NCBI RefSeq assembly: GCF_030825805.1
Contig: NZ_JAPJPF010000024.1
Coordinates: 1-26,555 of the forward strand
Source: Streptococcus sp.
GTDB taxonomy: Bacteria > Bacillota > Bacilli > Lactobacillales > Streptococcaceae
Length of the DNA: 26,555 bases
Reading direction: 5' to 3'
This document shows, piece after piece, positions 1-6,767 of this stretch. The notes beneath the pieces were generated by a model. The model searched no databases. It was given only the letters and a program-made list of their open reading frames with translations, and was not told where the DNA came from. The position numbers were made by a program, and so were the translations under genes. Numbering within the stretch: the first letter of the stretch is position 1; each line of letters begins with the position of its first letter.

Positions 1-53
1 AACTAGCAGCCCAAATCCGCGATATGATGTTGGAAGTCAAGGCTTTGGATTAG
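1..53 (+). CDS. uvrB: UvrB C-terminal end (partial)
   Basis: Only the last 16 codons are present, in the frame beginning at base 3, ending LAAQIRDMMLEVKALD and a TAG at 51-53. This fits the C-terminal UVR motif of excinuclease ABC subunit B, the helix pair that contacts UvrC during nucleotide excision repair. The assignment rests on the short tail and on my recollection that uvrB lies close to a mutX-type NUDIX gene in related streptococci; here the NUDIX gene is at 3063. No clear terminator follows. The AT-rich insert begins directly after the stop, so the original downstream neighbourhood of uvrB has probably been interrupted. Confidence 0.7.
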   Translation, partial: LAAQIRDMMLEVKALD

Positions 54-191
54 ATGGAAATATTATTTCGTAATGTAAAAAAACGATTTTTTCGTAAAAA
101 AATACTTAAATTAGATATTTTTGTGCTATATAGAATGTTTTTTATCGATTTTAATGTTAAAAAGAGAAAACTACAAAAAAGTATGGTATAG
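54..191 (+). CDS. possible small basic ORF between uvrB and the ATPase
   Basis: An ATG directly abuts the uvrB stop (TAGATG) and opens a 45-codon frame beginning MEILFRNVKK and ending in TAG at 189-191. The predicted peptide is rich in Lys, Arg and aromatic residues. It could be translated by coupling to uvrB, with a weak AAGG-like site about ten bases upstream. The region is very AT-rich, where a frame this long can arise by chance, and its end overlaps the -10 element of the next gene. I recognise no family. This is a weak call. Confidence 0.18.
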   Translation: MEILFRNVKKRFFRKKILKLDIFVLYRMFFIDFNVKKRKLQKSMV

Positions 192-192
192 T
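184..192 (+). promoter_or_regulatory. extended -10 promoter of the ATPase/TOPRIM pair
   Basis: TGGTATAGT is a TGn extended -10 element (TATAGT at 187-192). No good -35 box sits 17 bases upstream. A strong AGGAGG ribosome binding site follows at 199-204, eight bases before the ATG at 213. The gene pair therefore seems to have its own promoter and a short leader. Confidence 0.55.
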
Positions 193-212
193 GTATACAG
201 GAGGATAGAATA

Positions 213-1412
213 ATGAAAATGCTCAAAACTAAAATACAAGGTTTATCTTACTTCAAAAATGGAGAGTTTGAATTCGATTTTTTTGCTAGTAAAAACGTAA
301 ATTTTTATGAGAAAGAAAGAAAAAATGTTTCTCATGTAATTAATAAGTTATATAAATTAAATTCAATTGCTCTATTAGGTATAAATGCATCTGGAAAAAC
401 AACTAGTTTAAAACTAGTTTTGGCAATGCTAAATATATTTATTAAAAATAAAAGTTTATCGGAGGATGATATTCCTGAAATTGGAAATTATTTTGATGAT
501 GAAGTTATTTGTGAAAATTATATTTTTAATCAGGAGAGGATTTATAAAATTGTATCAATCATTTCTAAAGATAAGTCAAATTCATTATACTTTAAAGATG
601 AAGTCATTTATAGAAAAAAAGTGAAGAAAACTGAATCTAAAGATAAGATTTTTACAAACTTTGAAGAGACTATTTCTCGAAAAGATATTGATGTTACTTA
701 TCTAAAACAGACAGATTCTATTTTTTCAGGTGTATTGAATAGAATAAACCATCGATTGGTTGAAGATAGTGTTGTAGATTTAACTAATATTACTGATGTT
801 AATAAAATTCAATATTTTGCTAATGATATGGATATTTCTTATGTAAATTTTTTAGACGACAGTATTGAATCTTTAATTTTTGAAGAGGATACAAAAAAGT
901 TCAAAATTAGATTTAAATACTCGAAAGAGTTGATAGAATCAAATATTGTTGATTTAAATAGATTCTTATCATCAGGTACAATTAAAGGTATAATGATTTT
1001 ATTAAATATTCAATTTATTCTAAATTCTGGCGGATATTTAATTATTGATGAATTAGAAAATCACTTGAATAAATCAATTGCGGTACAATTAATAAAACTT
1101 TTTAATAGTAATATAAATAAAAATTCTGCAACATTGATATTCACCACTCACTACATTGAGATTACTGATTTTATTGATAGAAGTGATAGTATTTACGTAT
1201 TAAAAAAGAATCCTCTTATAAATATTGAAAAAATGAGTAATATTATTGGTGAAAAGGATAGATCTGATAGAAAGAAAAGTGAACTAATCTTATCAGGTAG
1301 TTATGGTTTAGGCACTGCGCCGAAAAATTCTTCCTATAAATTTATGAGGGAAAGTATGAATAAAAGTGTTAAATTATTGAATCCAAAGAATCATGGATTA
1401 ACGGAGAAATAA
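213..1412 (+). CDS. AAA family (SMC/ABC-type) ATPase of a putative two-gene defence module
   Basis: This 399-residue protein is an AAA_15/AAA_21-like ATPase of the OLD/RloA/AriA kind. Walker A is GINASGKT at residues 56-63. An ABC-signature-like LSSGTIKG is at 252-259, Walker B YLIIDE at 275-280 is followed by a LENH D-loop region, and a switch His is at 313 in TTHYIEI. About 190 residues between Walker A and the signature form the family's variable insert. The start has a strong AGGAGG site. Its stop lies three bases before the next gene, so the two are translated together. Such ATPases typically sense or hold a partner toxin or nuclease in phage-defence systems; that role is inferred from family and partner. 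Base composition is far more AT-rich than the flanking genes, which suggests recent transfer. Confidence 0.85.
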   Translation: MKMLKTKIQGLSYFKNGEFEFDFFASKNVNFYEKERKNVSHVINKLYKLNSIALLGINASGKTTSLKLVLAMLNIFIKNKSLSEDDIPEIGNYFDDEVICENYIFNQERIYKIVSIISKDKSNSLYFKDEVIYRKKVKKTESKDKIFTNFEETISRKDIDVTYLKQTDSIFSGVLNRINHRLVEDSVVDLTNITDVNKIQYFANDMDISYVNFLDDSIESLIFEEDTKKFKIRFKYSKELIESNIVDLNRFLSSGTIKGIMILLNIQFILNSGGYLIIDELENHLNKSIAVQLIKLFNSNINKNSATLIFTTHYIEITDFIDRSDSIYVLKKNPLINIEKMSNIIGEKDRSDRKKSELILSGSYGLGTAPKNSSYKFMRESMNKSVKLLNPKNHGLTEK

Positions 1413-1415
1413 TTA

Positions 1416-2018
1416 ATGGTTAATATTACATCAGATACAGTCGTTGCTATCATTGTTGAAGGTGCAACAGAGAGAGCTATTATTGAGTTGCTAATCGAAA
1501 ATGATTGTTTAAAGTTTAGTTCTAGCCAAATTGTAAATTATGATAGTATTGATGGACTAGATTCTCCTTATAGAGGTGCTAATAGATTTTATGGTAATCC
1601 TACAACATTTTCGAATCATTATTTGACTCAAGATTATGAAGGAAAGAAAATGATAGTTTTAATTATTGAAGATAGGTCTGGTATGCCTTATAAAATAGCT
1701 CAGCCTTTTTTGGATAAATTGGAGAATGGAGGAATCTATCACGTAATAACGCAAAGTGAGATTGAAATGATTGAAATATATTATAGAAATTTAGAGGGTC
1801 AGTTTAATAAAGTGAAATCACAATTGAAACCAAGTGAATTTCTCGCAAATCATTTAAAGATTAAAAAAAATCAAATAAAATCATATGATAGAATTAAAAG
1901 AGTTCTAAATCCTTATGGAGACTTAGTAAGCGCAATAGTACAATACAAAAGCAAAAGTGATCCCAAAAAATGGAAAAATAAGAATAATGAAATATTTTTA
2001 GCAGATATATTAAAATAG
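1416..2018 (+). CDS. TOPRIM-like (RloB/DUF4435-like) partner of the ATPase
   Basis: A 200-residue protein with a TOPRIM-like layout. An early strand carries an acidic residue (IIVEGATER, Glu15). A second strand holds an acidic pair (VLIIEDRSG, Glu85/Asp86). A third element holds QSEIEMIEIYY around residues 113-122. The C-terminus is lysine-rich. This arrangement is seen in RloB, AbiLii and AriB proteins, which pair with AAA_15 ATPases and act as nuclease or toxin effectors. The second motif lacks a classical DxD, so metal binding and nuclease activity are uncertain. It begins three bases after the ATPase stop and shares its low GC content. The exact family cannot be fixed by eye; a DUF4276-type TOPRIM protein is an alternative. 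Confidence 0.7.
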   Translation: MVNITSDTVVAIIVEGATERAIIELLIENDCLKFSSSQIVNYDSIDGLDSPYRGANRFYGNPTTFSNHYLTQDYEGKKMIVLIIEDRSGMPYKIAQPFLDKLENGGIYHVITQSEIEMIEIYYRNLEGQFNKVKSQLKPSEFLANHLKIKKNQIKSYDRIKRVLNPYGDLVSAIVQYKSKSDPKKWKNKNNEIFLADILK

Positions 2019-2189
2019 TTATTCTTGGAACGTAATTATGTAAGAAGCATCTCCAGAAGGTAGCAGCAGAAGTGAAGAGACTTTGATCAGAGATGGATTA
2101 CTACTGATAAGTTAGTGTCTTTAGTTGTATTTTGAATAGGTTTTAGTTAAACTATTAATATAATCTGTAAAAAATAGGAATGATTCAAT
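2019..2189 (+). other. right edge of the AT-rich insert, with possible gene remnant
   Basis: This gap has no intact gene. At 2042-2083 there is a coding-like stretch that would read KKHLQKVAAEVKRL, followed by a stop and then SEMDYY in the same frame. Its composition is less AT-rich than the insert, so it may be a decayed tail of an older gene at the junction. TATAAT at 2159-2164 may serve the membrane protein at 2190, but no properly spaced -35 is visible. I cannot identify the remnant. Confidence 0.25.
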
Positions 2190-2543
2190 ATGCTACTTTT
2201 TATCTATATGATCTATGTTATTTATTCACTGTCAAAAATGAAAAGAGAAGGTATAAGAGTCTCAATTTTCACTAAGTTGATTGTATACGGCTTATTGATA
2301 CTCTCTTCGTTTATGCTCTATTTTAGTTTATTGTCATTTTTATTTAGCCCTTTGCCATTTTTTGGCTTTCTAGCTGCTCTTGCTATTGGTGGTATGATGC
2401 TGTCTCTTAAAATAATCATTGCCATTCTTTTACTTTTGTTATCTCTCAGCCTATTCTTGGATAGTAAAAATAGTGATCCGGATACGCCTCTGATTGATCA
2501 TTGGCTACGGTTGGCAGTCCATATTCTGTTGATCGTTATTTAA
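2190..2543 (+). CDS. small hypothetical membrane protein
   Basis: A 117-residue, very hydrophobic protein with about four predicted membrane segments, around residues 2-14, 25-50, 54-70 and 72-88, plus a hydrophobic C-terminal end. A short polar stretch (residues 91-102, with DSKNSDPDTP) separates the last two parts. There is a weak AGGA ribosome site 10-12 bases before the ATG and a TATAAT at 2159-2164. It precedes a second small membrane protein with similar character. I recognise no family or function. Composition resembles the chromosome rather than the upstream AT-rich insert. Confidence 0.6.
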   Translation: MLLFIYMIYVIYSLSKMKREGIRVSIFTKLIVYGLLILSSFMLYFSLLSFLFSPLPFFGFLAALAIGGMMLSLKIIIAILLLLLSLSLFLDSKNSDPDTPLIDHWLRLAVHILLIVI

Positions 2544-2634
2544 GGGAAGCCCGCTATTCGTTTTATCTTAAACTCAAACCAATCTTTACATAGGAGAGGT
2601 CAATTATGGGAAAGTATGTGAACTGTTTAGAATC

Positions 2635-3036
2635 TTGTATCTGACTCTATTACTTTTTGTTATTGCTAACTTCATATTAGGCTTCTATGGCTATGCCTTT
2701 ACTCCGCTCCTGTGGAACCCTTGCTTGTATATAGGAGCAGTGACGATTTTTTGTCACATCTGGTATCGCTTCTATCGGACTCACACAGCCAATTGGAAGA
2801 ATGTAGTGGGTCTACTGTTTAGTTTCTTTGCTAGCCTGATCTTAGTATTATTCATTGTGTTTTTCTTTAGTTTTGATGGTCATGGTTCGGTAACGATTTA
2901 CTCGGAGTATTATTTAAAAGAGAAGTCAATTGTCTTTCAGAGAGGTTCCCTTTTAGATGTCTTCGATGAATACCATGAGTTAGTAAATCCCTTTGTTATG
3001 AAAAAAGAGATAAAGAAAAAAGTTTATATTGATTAA
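2635..3036 (+). CDS. small membrane protein with apparent frameshift at its start
   Basis: The open frame encodes about 133 residues with three membrane segments, near residues 2-20, 24-40 and 55-78, then a polar tail. Its only near start is TTG at 2635, which has no ribosome site. A well-placed AGGAGAGG (2593-2600) precedes an ATG at 2606, but that ATG reads only MGKYVNCLESCI before a stop. If the A-run at 2611-2613 had one more A, the ATG would read MGKVCELFRIL straight into the long frame. The simplest view is a one-base deletion, real or a sequencing error, just after the true start. Function is unknown. A short inverted repeat (ATATTGA/TCAATAT, 3026-3046) spans its stop codon. Confidence 0.5.
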   Translation: MYLTLLLFVIANFILGFYGYAFTPLLWNPCLYIGAVTIFCHIWYRFYRTHTANWKNVVGLLFSFFASLILVLFIVFFFSFDGHGSVTIYSEYYLKEKSIVFQRGSLLDVFDEYHELVNPFVMKKEIKKKVYID

Positions 3037-3062
3037 TTGTCAATATCTTAGAAAGGAAATAT

Positions 3063-3530
3063 ATGTCACGTACAACGCCTACTATACTGTGCAATCTTTG
3101 CATGGTCGAAGATCTTGAAAATGGGAAGGTGGTCCTCCAATACCGCTCACCTGAAAAGACTCACTGGGCTGGCTATGCTTTTCCAGGTGGCCATATCGAA
3201 GAAGGAGAAAGCCTTGTAGAATCTGTCATTCGTGAAATCTACGAAGAGACAGGACTTACAATTACAAATCCAAAACTGGTTGCAGTCAAAGACTGGCCAC
3301 AAGATGAGGGTGGCCGCTACATCGTCTTTTGCTACAAGGCGACAGAATTTACAGGCCAGCTAAGATCGTCTGAAGAAGGAGAAGTTTCTTGGGTTGAGAA
3401 GGACCAATTAGAAAAGTTGGACTTGTCCTACGACATGCTTCCTCTGCTGGAAGTGATGGAAGACCCGGACTTGTCTGAGTTCTATTATCGCAAACGGACT
3501 GACGATGATTGGGAAAAATTTCGCTATTAA
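3063..3530 (+). CDS. mutX: NUDIX hydrolase, MutX/MutT-type 8-oxo-dGTP diphosphatase
   Basis: A 155-residue protein with a complete NUDIX box, GGHIEEGES followed by REIYEETGL (residues 42-65), which matches the Gx5Ex7REUxEExGU pattern for metal-dependent hydrolysis of nucleoside diphosphates linked to another group. The flanking sequence (PTILCNLCMVED, YAFPGGH, RYIVFCY, EVSWVEKDQL) fits streptococcal MutX, which cleanses oxidised dGTP from the nucleotide pool and prevents transversions. The ATG has a GAAAGGAAAT ribosome site. A terminator follows the stop immediately. Proximity to uvrB gives a loose DNA-repair neighbourhood. The NUDIX assignment is secure; the exact substrate is inferred. Confidence 0.9.
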   Translation: MSRTTPTILCNLCMVEDLENGKVVLQYRSPEKTHWAGYAFPGGHIEEGESLVESVIREIYEETGLTITNPKLVAVKDWPQDEGGRYIVFCYKATEFTGQLRSSEEGEVSWVEKDQLEKLDLSYDMLPLLEVMEDPDLSEFYYRKRTDDDWEKFRY

Positions 3531-3556
3531 GGAGTTGGGTAGACCAGCTCTTTTCT
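3531..3556 (+). terminator. terminator after mutX
   Basis: GAGTTGG (3533-3539) pairs with CCAGCTC (3545-3551) with one G-U pair, and a T-rich run follows. It starts directly after the mutX stop. Confidence 0.7.
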
Positions 3557-3562
3557 TATTCT

Positions 3563-3591
3563 TGTAAGAAGTGGAAAAAAGTAGTATGATG
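3563..3591 (+). promoter_or_regulatory. promoter of the thioesterase/HAD pair
   Basis: TTGTAA (3563-3568) and TATGAT (3586-3591) are 17 bases apart. Transcription would begin near 3598, with an AGGGGGA ribosome site before the ATG at 3633. Confidence 0.7.
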
Positions 3592-3632
3592 GAAGGGTTT
3601 AGGAATACCTGATCTAGGGGGATTTATTATAT

Positions 3633-4037
3633 ATGAAGGATTTTCACTTTGATGCCATTGCAGCATTTGAAAATTACGAGATTGAAACCATGAGAGATGG
3701 CCATGTGGTGGTGACAACCAAGGTGGTCGAATCGTCGCTCAATTATTATGGAAACGCACACGGTGGCTATCTCTTTACCCTGTGTGACCAGATCAGTGGC
3801 TTGGTCGTTATTTCACAGGGAGTAGATGGTGTGACCTTGCAGTCTTCCATCAATTATTTGAAAGCAGGGCGCCTAGGAGATGTCCTAACGATTCACGGGG
3901 AATGTGTCCACAGTGGCCGGACTACTCGGGTTGTCGATGTCGATATTACCAATCAGGAAGGTGCCAATGTCTGTAAGGCCACCTTTACCATGTTTGTAAC
4001 GGGAGAAAGAGATGAATCAGCAAAAGTACGCATTTAA
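3633..4037 (+). CDS. PaaI-type hotdog thioesterase
   Basis: A 134-residue protein with the hotdog-fold thioesterase signature NYYGNAHGGYLFTLCDQISG (about residues 37-56). The HGG turn and the following Asp are the usual active-site region of PaaI/YbgC-like acyl-CoA thioesterases. Length is typical of single-domain members. It would hydrolyse a small or aromatic acyl-CoA in the cytoplasm; the substrate cannot be told from sequence. It has its own promoter and a strong ribosome site. Its last 26 bases overlap the start of the HAD gene, so the two are translationally coupled. Confidence 0.85.
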   Translation: MKDFHFDAIAAFENYEIETMRDGHVVVTTKVVESSLNYYGNAHGGYLFTLCDQISGLVVISQGVDGVTLQSSINYLKAGRLGDVLTIHGECVHSGRTTRVVDVDITNQEGANVCKATFTMFVTGERDESAKVRI

Positions 4038-4782
4038 AAACTATATTTTTGATTTTTATGGAACCTTGGTCGATATCGAAACTGATGAGTCGAGTCCAGT
4101 CTTGTGGGAGACCATGGCCCAGATCTACCAGTCCTATGGAGCTCATTATACAGGAGAAAGTTTGCAAGCACGCTATAAGGAGCTGGTGAAGCAAGCTGAG
4201 GAAGGTATCTCTAAGGAAAAACAGGTTACATATCCGGAGATAGACTTGACCGTGATTTTTGTTCAACTCTATCTAGAGAGTCATCCAACAGGAGCCAGTG
4301 TCCATCATCTCAAAGAGTGGGGACGCTTGATTGCTCGGACCTTCCGTGTCCTCTCTCGCAAACGCTTGGAGCTCTATCCGCACACGAAAGAAGTCTTAGA
4401 AGATATGAAAGCTGCAGGTTGTCGGATCTATCTCTTATCCAATGCGCAAGCGGACTTTACCAACCCAGAGATTGATTTAGTTGGCTTGAGAGAGATTTTC
4501 CACGACATTTATCTGTCGTCTGATGCAGGGATTCGCAAACCTCAGCGCGAATTTCTCGTGAAAGTCATCAAAGATCACCAGTTGAATCCGAATAAAACAG
4601 TCATGGTAGGGAATGACTTCACTACAGATGTGGCTGTAGCGAAAAGTATCGGCATGCAAAGTATCTTGATCAATACCTTCCCCTACTCGGACGAAGAATT
4701 ACAGAATAAGAGTCAAGCAGGCGTGCGCGTGATTCAAGACATTCAGGAATTGCAAGAAGATAAAGGTGATCATCAATTTTAG
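4012..4782 (+). CDS. HAD-superfamily hydrolase with a DxY motif I
   Basis: A 256-residue HAD protein. Motif I is DFYGTLVD (residues 14-21) with the nucleophile Asp. The second Asp of the usual phosphatase DxD is replaced by Tyr, as in haloacid dehalogenases (DxYGT). Motif II is LLSNAQ, motif III is the Lys of RKPQ, and motif IV is VGNDFTTDV. A helical cap lies between motifs I and II (about residues 25-115). The reaction is probably hydrolysis of a phosphate ester or related group, but loss of the second Asp makes plain phosphatase activity less certain. It overlaps the thioesterase gene by 26 bases and ends at a terminator, forming a two-gene unit. Confidence 0.85.
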   Translation: MNQQKYAFKNYIFDFYGTLVDIETDESSPVLWETMAQIYQSYGAHYTGESLQARYKELVKQAEEGISKEKQVTYPEIDLTVIFVQLYLESHPTGASVHHLKEWGRLIARTFRVLSRKRLELYPHTKEVLEDMKAAGCRIYLLSNAQADFTNPEIDLVGLREIFHDIYLSSDAGIRKPQREFLVKVIKDHQLNPNKTVMVGNDFTTDVAVAKSIGMQSILINTFPYSDEELQNKSQAGVRVIQDIQELQEDKGDHQF

Positions 4783-4806
4783 GAGGCCAAGTTGCCTCTT
4801 CTTTTA
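4783..4806 (+). terminator. terminator after the HAD gene
   Basis: GAGGC (4783-4787) pairs with GCCTC (4794-4798), followed by TTCTTTTATT. Confidence 0.75.
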
Positions 4807-4832
4807 TTGACAATGCTACAGTTAAACAGAAT

Positions 4833-4861
4833 TTGTCAAAATTTCCCTTTCATGGTATACT
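4833..4861 (+). promoter_or_regulatory. promoter of the PhnA/YjdM-like gene
   Basis: TTGTCA (4833-4838) and TATACT (4856-4861) are separated by 17 bases. The predicted transcript begins near 4868, after an in-frame ATG at 4862, which therefore cannot be the start. Confidence 0.8.
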
Positions 4862-4891
4862 ATGGGAGTTAATTTTGCTAAGGAGATTGAA

Positions 4892-5227
4892 ATGAATAAC
4901 TTACCAAACTGTCCAAAATGTAATTCTGAATATGTCTATGAAGATGGTGCCCTCTTGGTCTGTCCAGAGTGTGCTTATGAATGGAACCCAGCTGAAGTCG
5001 TAGAAGAAGATGGTGTTGTAGCCATCGACGCGAATGGAAATAAATTGGCTGATGGCGATACTGTCACCTTGATCAAAGACTTAAAAGTGAAGGGTGCACC
5101 AAAAGATTTGAAACAAGGAACGCGCGTGAAAAACATCCGTATCGTCGAAGGCGACCACAACATCGATTGTAAGATTGACGGCTTTGGTGCAATGAAACTC
5201 AAATCAGAATTTGTCAAGAAAATCTAA
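4892..5227 (+). CDS. PhnA/YjdM-family zinc-ribbon protein
   Basis: A 111-residue protein of the PhnA (YjdM) family. It has an N-terminal zinc ribbon, CPKC at residues 7-10 and CPEC at 24-27, joined by a YEDGALLV turn. The C-terminal PhnA domain ([25 protein letters not shown] and on) is a small SH3-like barrel. The name comes from linkage to phosphonate genes in E. coli, but the family is not needed for phosphonate use and its role is unknown. I chose the ATG at 4892 because it has an AAGGAGA site and lies downstream of the predicted transcription start; the in-frame ATG at 4862 lies upstream of it. Single-gene unit with its own promoter and terminator. Confidence 0.9.
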   Translation: MNNLPNCPKCNSEYVYEDGALLVCPECAYEWNPAEVVEEDGVVAIDANGNKLADGDTVTLIKDLKVKGAPKDLKQGTRVKNIRIVEGDHNIDCKIDGFGAMKLKSEFVKKI

Positions 5228-5237
5228 AGATAAGAAG

Positions 5238-5258
5238 AAGGGCCTAGCCCTTTTCTTT
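5238..5258 (+). terminator. terminator after the PhnA-like gene
   Basis: AAGGGC/GCCCTT with a CTA loop (5238-5252) and a T-rich tail. It lies just upstream of the ribosome site of the membrane protein, so it may only attenuate read-through. Confidence 0.65.
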
Positions 5259-5270
5259 CAGGAGGATACT

Positions 5271-5909
5271 ATGAAATTCAAACTATTGTTCAGCTATCGT
5301 TTTCTATTGTTTATCTTGAGTGTGATCGGCGTTTATCTGCAACTGACCAAGCATGGTGGCTTTGGGATGATGCTCTATTACACCATTTTGTCTAACATGT
5401 TGGTCATGTTCTTTATGGGGGACATGGTCTGGCGCATGCTTCGTGGTCGTTCGACCCAGACACAGGGCTATCTTCGTTTAAAAGGTGGTGTCACCATGTC
5501 TATCATGATCACCTGTGTCATCTACCACTTTATGCTAGCACCCATCGCGACACCTGAGAAGTTTTACCGCTTGGAAAACTTCCTCTGTCACTACATTGTT
5601 CCTTTGATGTTCTTCTTTGACACCCTGGTGATTGATAAACCGAAACAATACCGTAAGTCGGATCCATTGGCTTGGACCCTGCTTCCCGTACTCTATATGG
5701 TCTTTGCTCTTCTCAACGGTTTGGTTCTTAAGTGGCCAGTTCCAGGGGCAAAAGACAGTCCTTTCCCTTATTTCTTTATCAATGTCAATCGTTTTGGTTG
5801 GCTTTATGTGGTTAAGATGGCGACCATCATTTTTGTCGCTTATTTACTAGCTGGATGTGGCTTGTTTGCCTTGAAGAAGATTGGGAAAAAAGGAATAGAT
5901 CATCATTAA
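5271..5909 (+). CDS. Pr6Pr-family multi-pass membrane protein
   Basis: A 212-residue integral membrane protein with about six membrane segments. Conserved features are the N-terminal FSYRFLLFILSVIGVYLQL, the YYTILSNM segment, the MITCVIYHFMLAP segment, NFLCHYIVPLMFFFDTL, and a late FFINVNRFGW. These fit the Pr6Pr (FAR-17a/AIG1-like) membrane family, whose bacterial role is not established. I chose the ATG at 5271 because AGGAGG precedes it; an in-frame start at 5211 would run through the upstream terminator. It has no clear promoter of its own and may be read through from the PhnA-like gene. Confidence 0.8.
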   Translation: MKFKLLFSYRFLLFILSVIGVYLQLTKHGGFGMMLYYTILSNMLVMFFMGDMVWRMLRGRSTQTQGYLRLKGGVTMSIMITCVIYHFMLAPIATPEKFYRLENFLCHYIVPLMFFFDTLVIDKPKQYRKSDPLAWTLLPVLYMVFALLNGLVLKWPVPGAKDSPFPYFFINVNRFGWLYVVKMATIIFVAYLLAGCGLFALKKIGKKGIDHH

Positions 5910-5964
5910 ATAAAAGATTTGTGGATGTAAATCCGAACATTCGTAGAAAATAATAAGTTTTTTC

Positions 5965-5993
5965 TTGCATCCCACTATAAACTGTGATATAGT
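5965..5993 (+). promoter_or_regulatory. pyr operon promoter
   Basis: TTGCAT (5965-5970) and TATAGT (5988-5993) are 17 bases apart. Transcription should begin near 6000, just upstream of the PyrR-binding leader. Confidence 0.8.
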
Positions 5994-6007
5994 ATGGATA
6001 ATTAAAT

Positions 6008-6132
6008 AGTCCTTTAATCCTGTCCCGTGAGGCAGGCAAGGAGTCTGATCAAAATAAGGGGTGAACTAGATGCGTTCTAGGTATTATCTCTTGATATTTT
6101 TCTGAAGCCTCCTTGAAAAGGGAGGCTTTTTT
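6008..6132 (+). promoter_or_regulatory. PyrR-responsive attenuator leader of the pyr operon
   Basis: The leader holds a PyrR-binding hairpin: TCCTT (6010-6014) pairs with AAGGA (6038-6042), an inner CCTG (6019-6022) pairs with CAGG (6033-6036), and the loop contains CCCGTGAGG, matching the known CNGNGAGG loop. Downstream, AGCCTCC (6106-6112) pairs with GGGAGGCT (6120-6127) and T6 follows, forming a terminator. In the known mechanism UMP-bound PyrR stabilises the upstream hairpin and so favours termination. pyrR follows directly at 6153. Confidence 0.9.
6105..6132 (+). terminator. attenuator terminator before pyrR
   Basis: Strong GC-rich stem with a TTGAAAA-type loop and a six-T tail, the terminator half of the PyrR leader. 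Confidence 0.9.
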
Positions 6133-6152
6133 CTATCAATTAGGAGGAAAAG

Positions 6153-6674
6153 ATGAAGATCAAAGAAGTCGTTGATGATTTGACCATGAAGCGAGCGATT
6201 ACTCGCATCACTTATGAAATCATTGAACGGAATAAGGATCTGAGCCAAATTGTTTTGGTAGGGATCAAAACTCGTGGCGTTTTCATTGCCAATCGCATCA
6301 AAGAACGGTTAGCACAGCTAGAACAAATAGAAGTTCCAGTCTGTGAATTGGATACCAAGCCTTTCCGTGATGATATCAAAGTAACAGAAGATTCAACCGT
6401 TTTACCAGTAGATATTACTGGCAAAGATGTCATCCTGATTGATGATGTCCTTTATACAGGTCGGACAATTCGAGCAGCCATCGATAATCTTGTCAGTCGT
6501 GGACGTCCATCGCGTGTCAGCCTGGCAGTCCTAGTGGATCGTGGTCATAGAGAATTGCCGATCCGACCAGATTATGTTGGAAAGAACATTCCAACAAGTC
6601 GATCAGAGGAAATCATTGTCGAGATGACTGAGCTAGATGGTCAAGATCGCATCTTGATCGAGGTGAGTGAATAA
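6153..6674 (+). CDS. pyrR: PyrR, pyr operon attenuator protein / uracil phosphoribosyltransferase
   Basis: A 173-residue protein of normal length for PyrR. The PRPP-binding loop [17 protein letters not shown] is at about residues 93-109. An N-terminal helix with [12 protein letters not shown], the VGIKTRGV loop and the [11 protein letters not shown] and [10 protein letters not shown] segments are all typical. It binds pyr mRNA with UMP and promotes termination, and most homologues also convert uracil and PRPP to UMP. A GGAGG ribosome site precedes the ATG. The matching RNA target lies directly upstream, so the gene is autoregulated. No abnormal residues were noticed. Confidence 0.97.
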   Translation: MKIKEVVDDLTMKRAITRITYEIIERNKDLSQIVLVGIKTRGVFIANRIKERLAQLEQIEVPVCELDTKPFRDDIKVTEDSTVLPVDITGKDVILIDDVLYTGRTIRAAIDNLVSRGRPSRVSLAVLVDRGHRELPIRPDYVGKNIPTSRSEEIIVEMTELDGQDRILIEVSE

Positions 6675-6697
6675 GGTAGTTTTCAAATCGTCGCTAT

Positions 6698-6733
6698 ATA
6701 CAGGAGTGACTGAGGAAGCTTCCTGTATCGTTT
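6698..6733 (+). promoter_or_regulatory. hairpin between pyrR and pyrB
   Basis: ATACAGGA (6698-6705) pairs perfectly with TCCTGTAT (6721-6728), and CGTTTTC follows. A competing palindrome GGAAGCTTCC (6714-6723) overlaps the right arm. The two structures cannot both form, so this may be a weak intercistronic attenuator or an RNA-processing site. I do not see a clear PyrR loop consensus here. Confidence 0.4.
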
Positions 6734-6767
6734 TCACATATGCATATCTTTGGAATGGAGTTACAAC

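Noticed and set aside
3985..4266. 93-codon minus-strand open frame
   Set aside because: Covers the overlap of two well-supported plus-strand genes and has no recognisable features.
4862..4891. upstream start of the PhnA-like gene
   Set aside because: Predicted transcription begins near 4868, after this ATG, and it has no ribosome site.
5211..5270. upstream start of the Pr6Pr gene
   Set aside because: It would read through a terminator and overlap the previous gene; the ATG at 5271 has AGGAGG.
6750..6767. upstream start of pyrB
   Set aside because: No ribosome site there; GGAG is placed for 6768.
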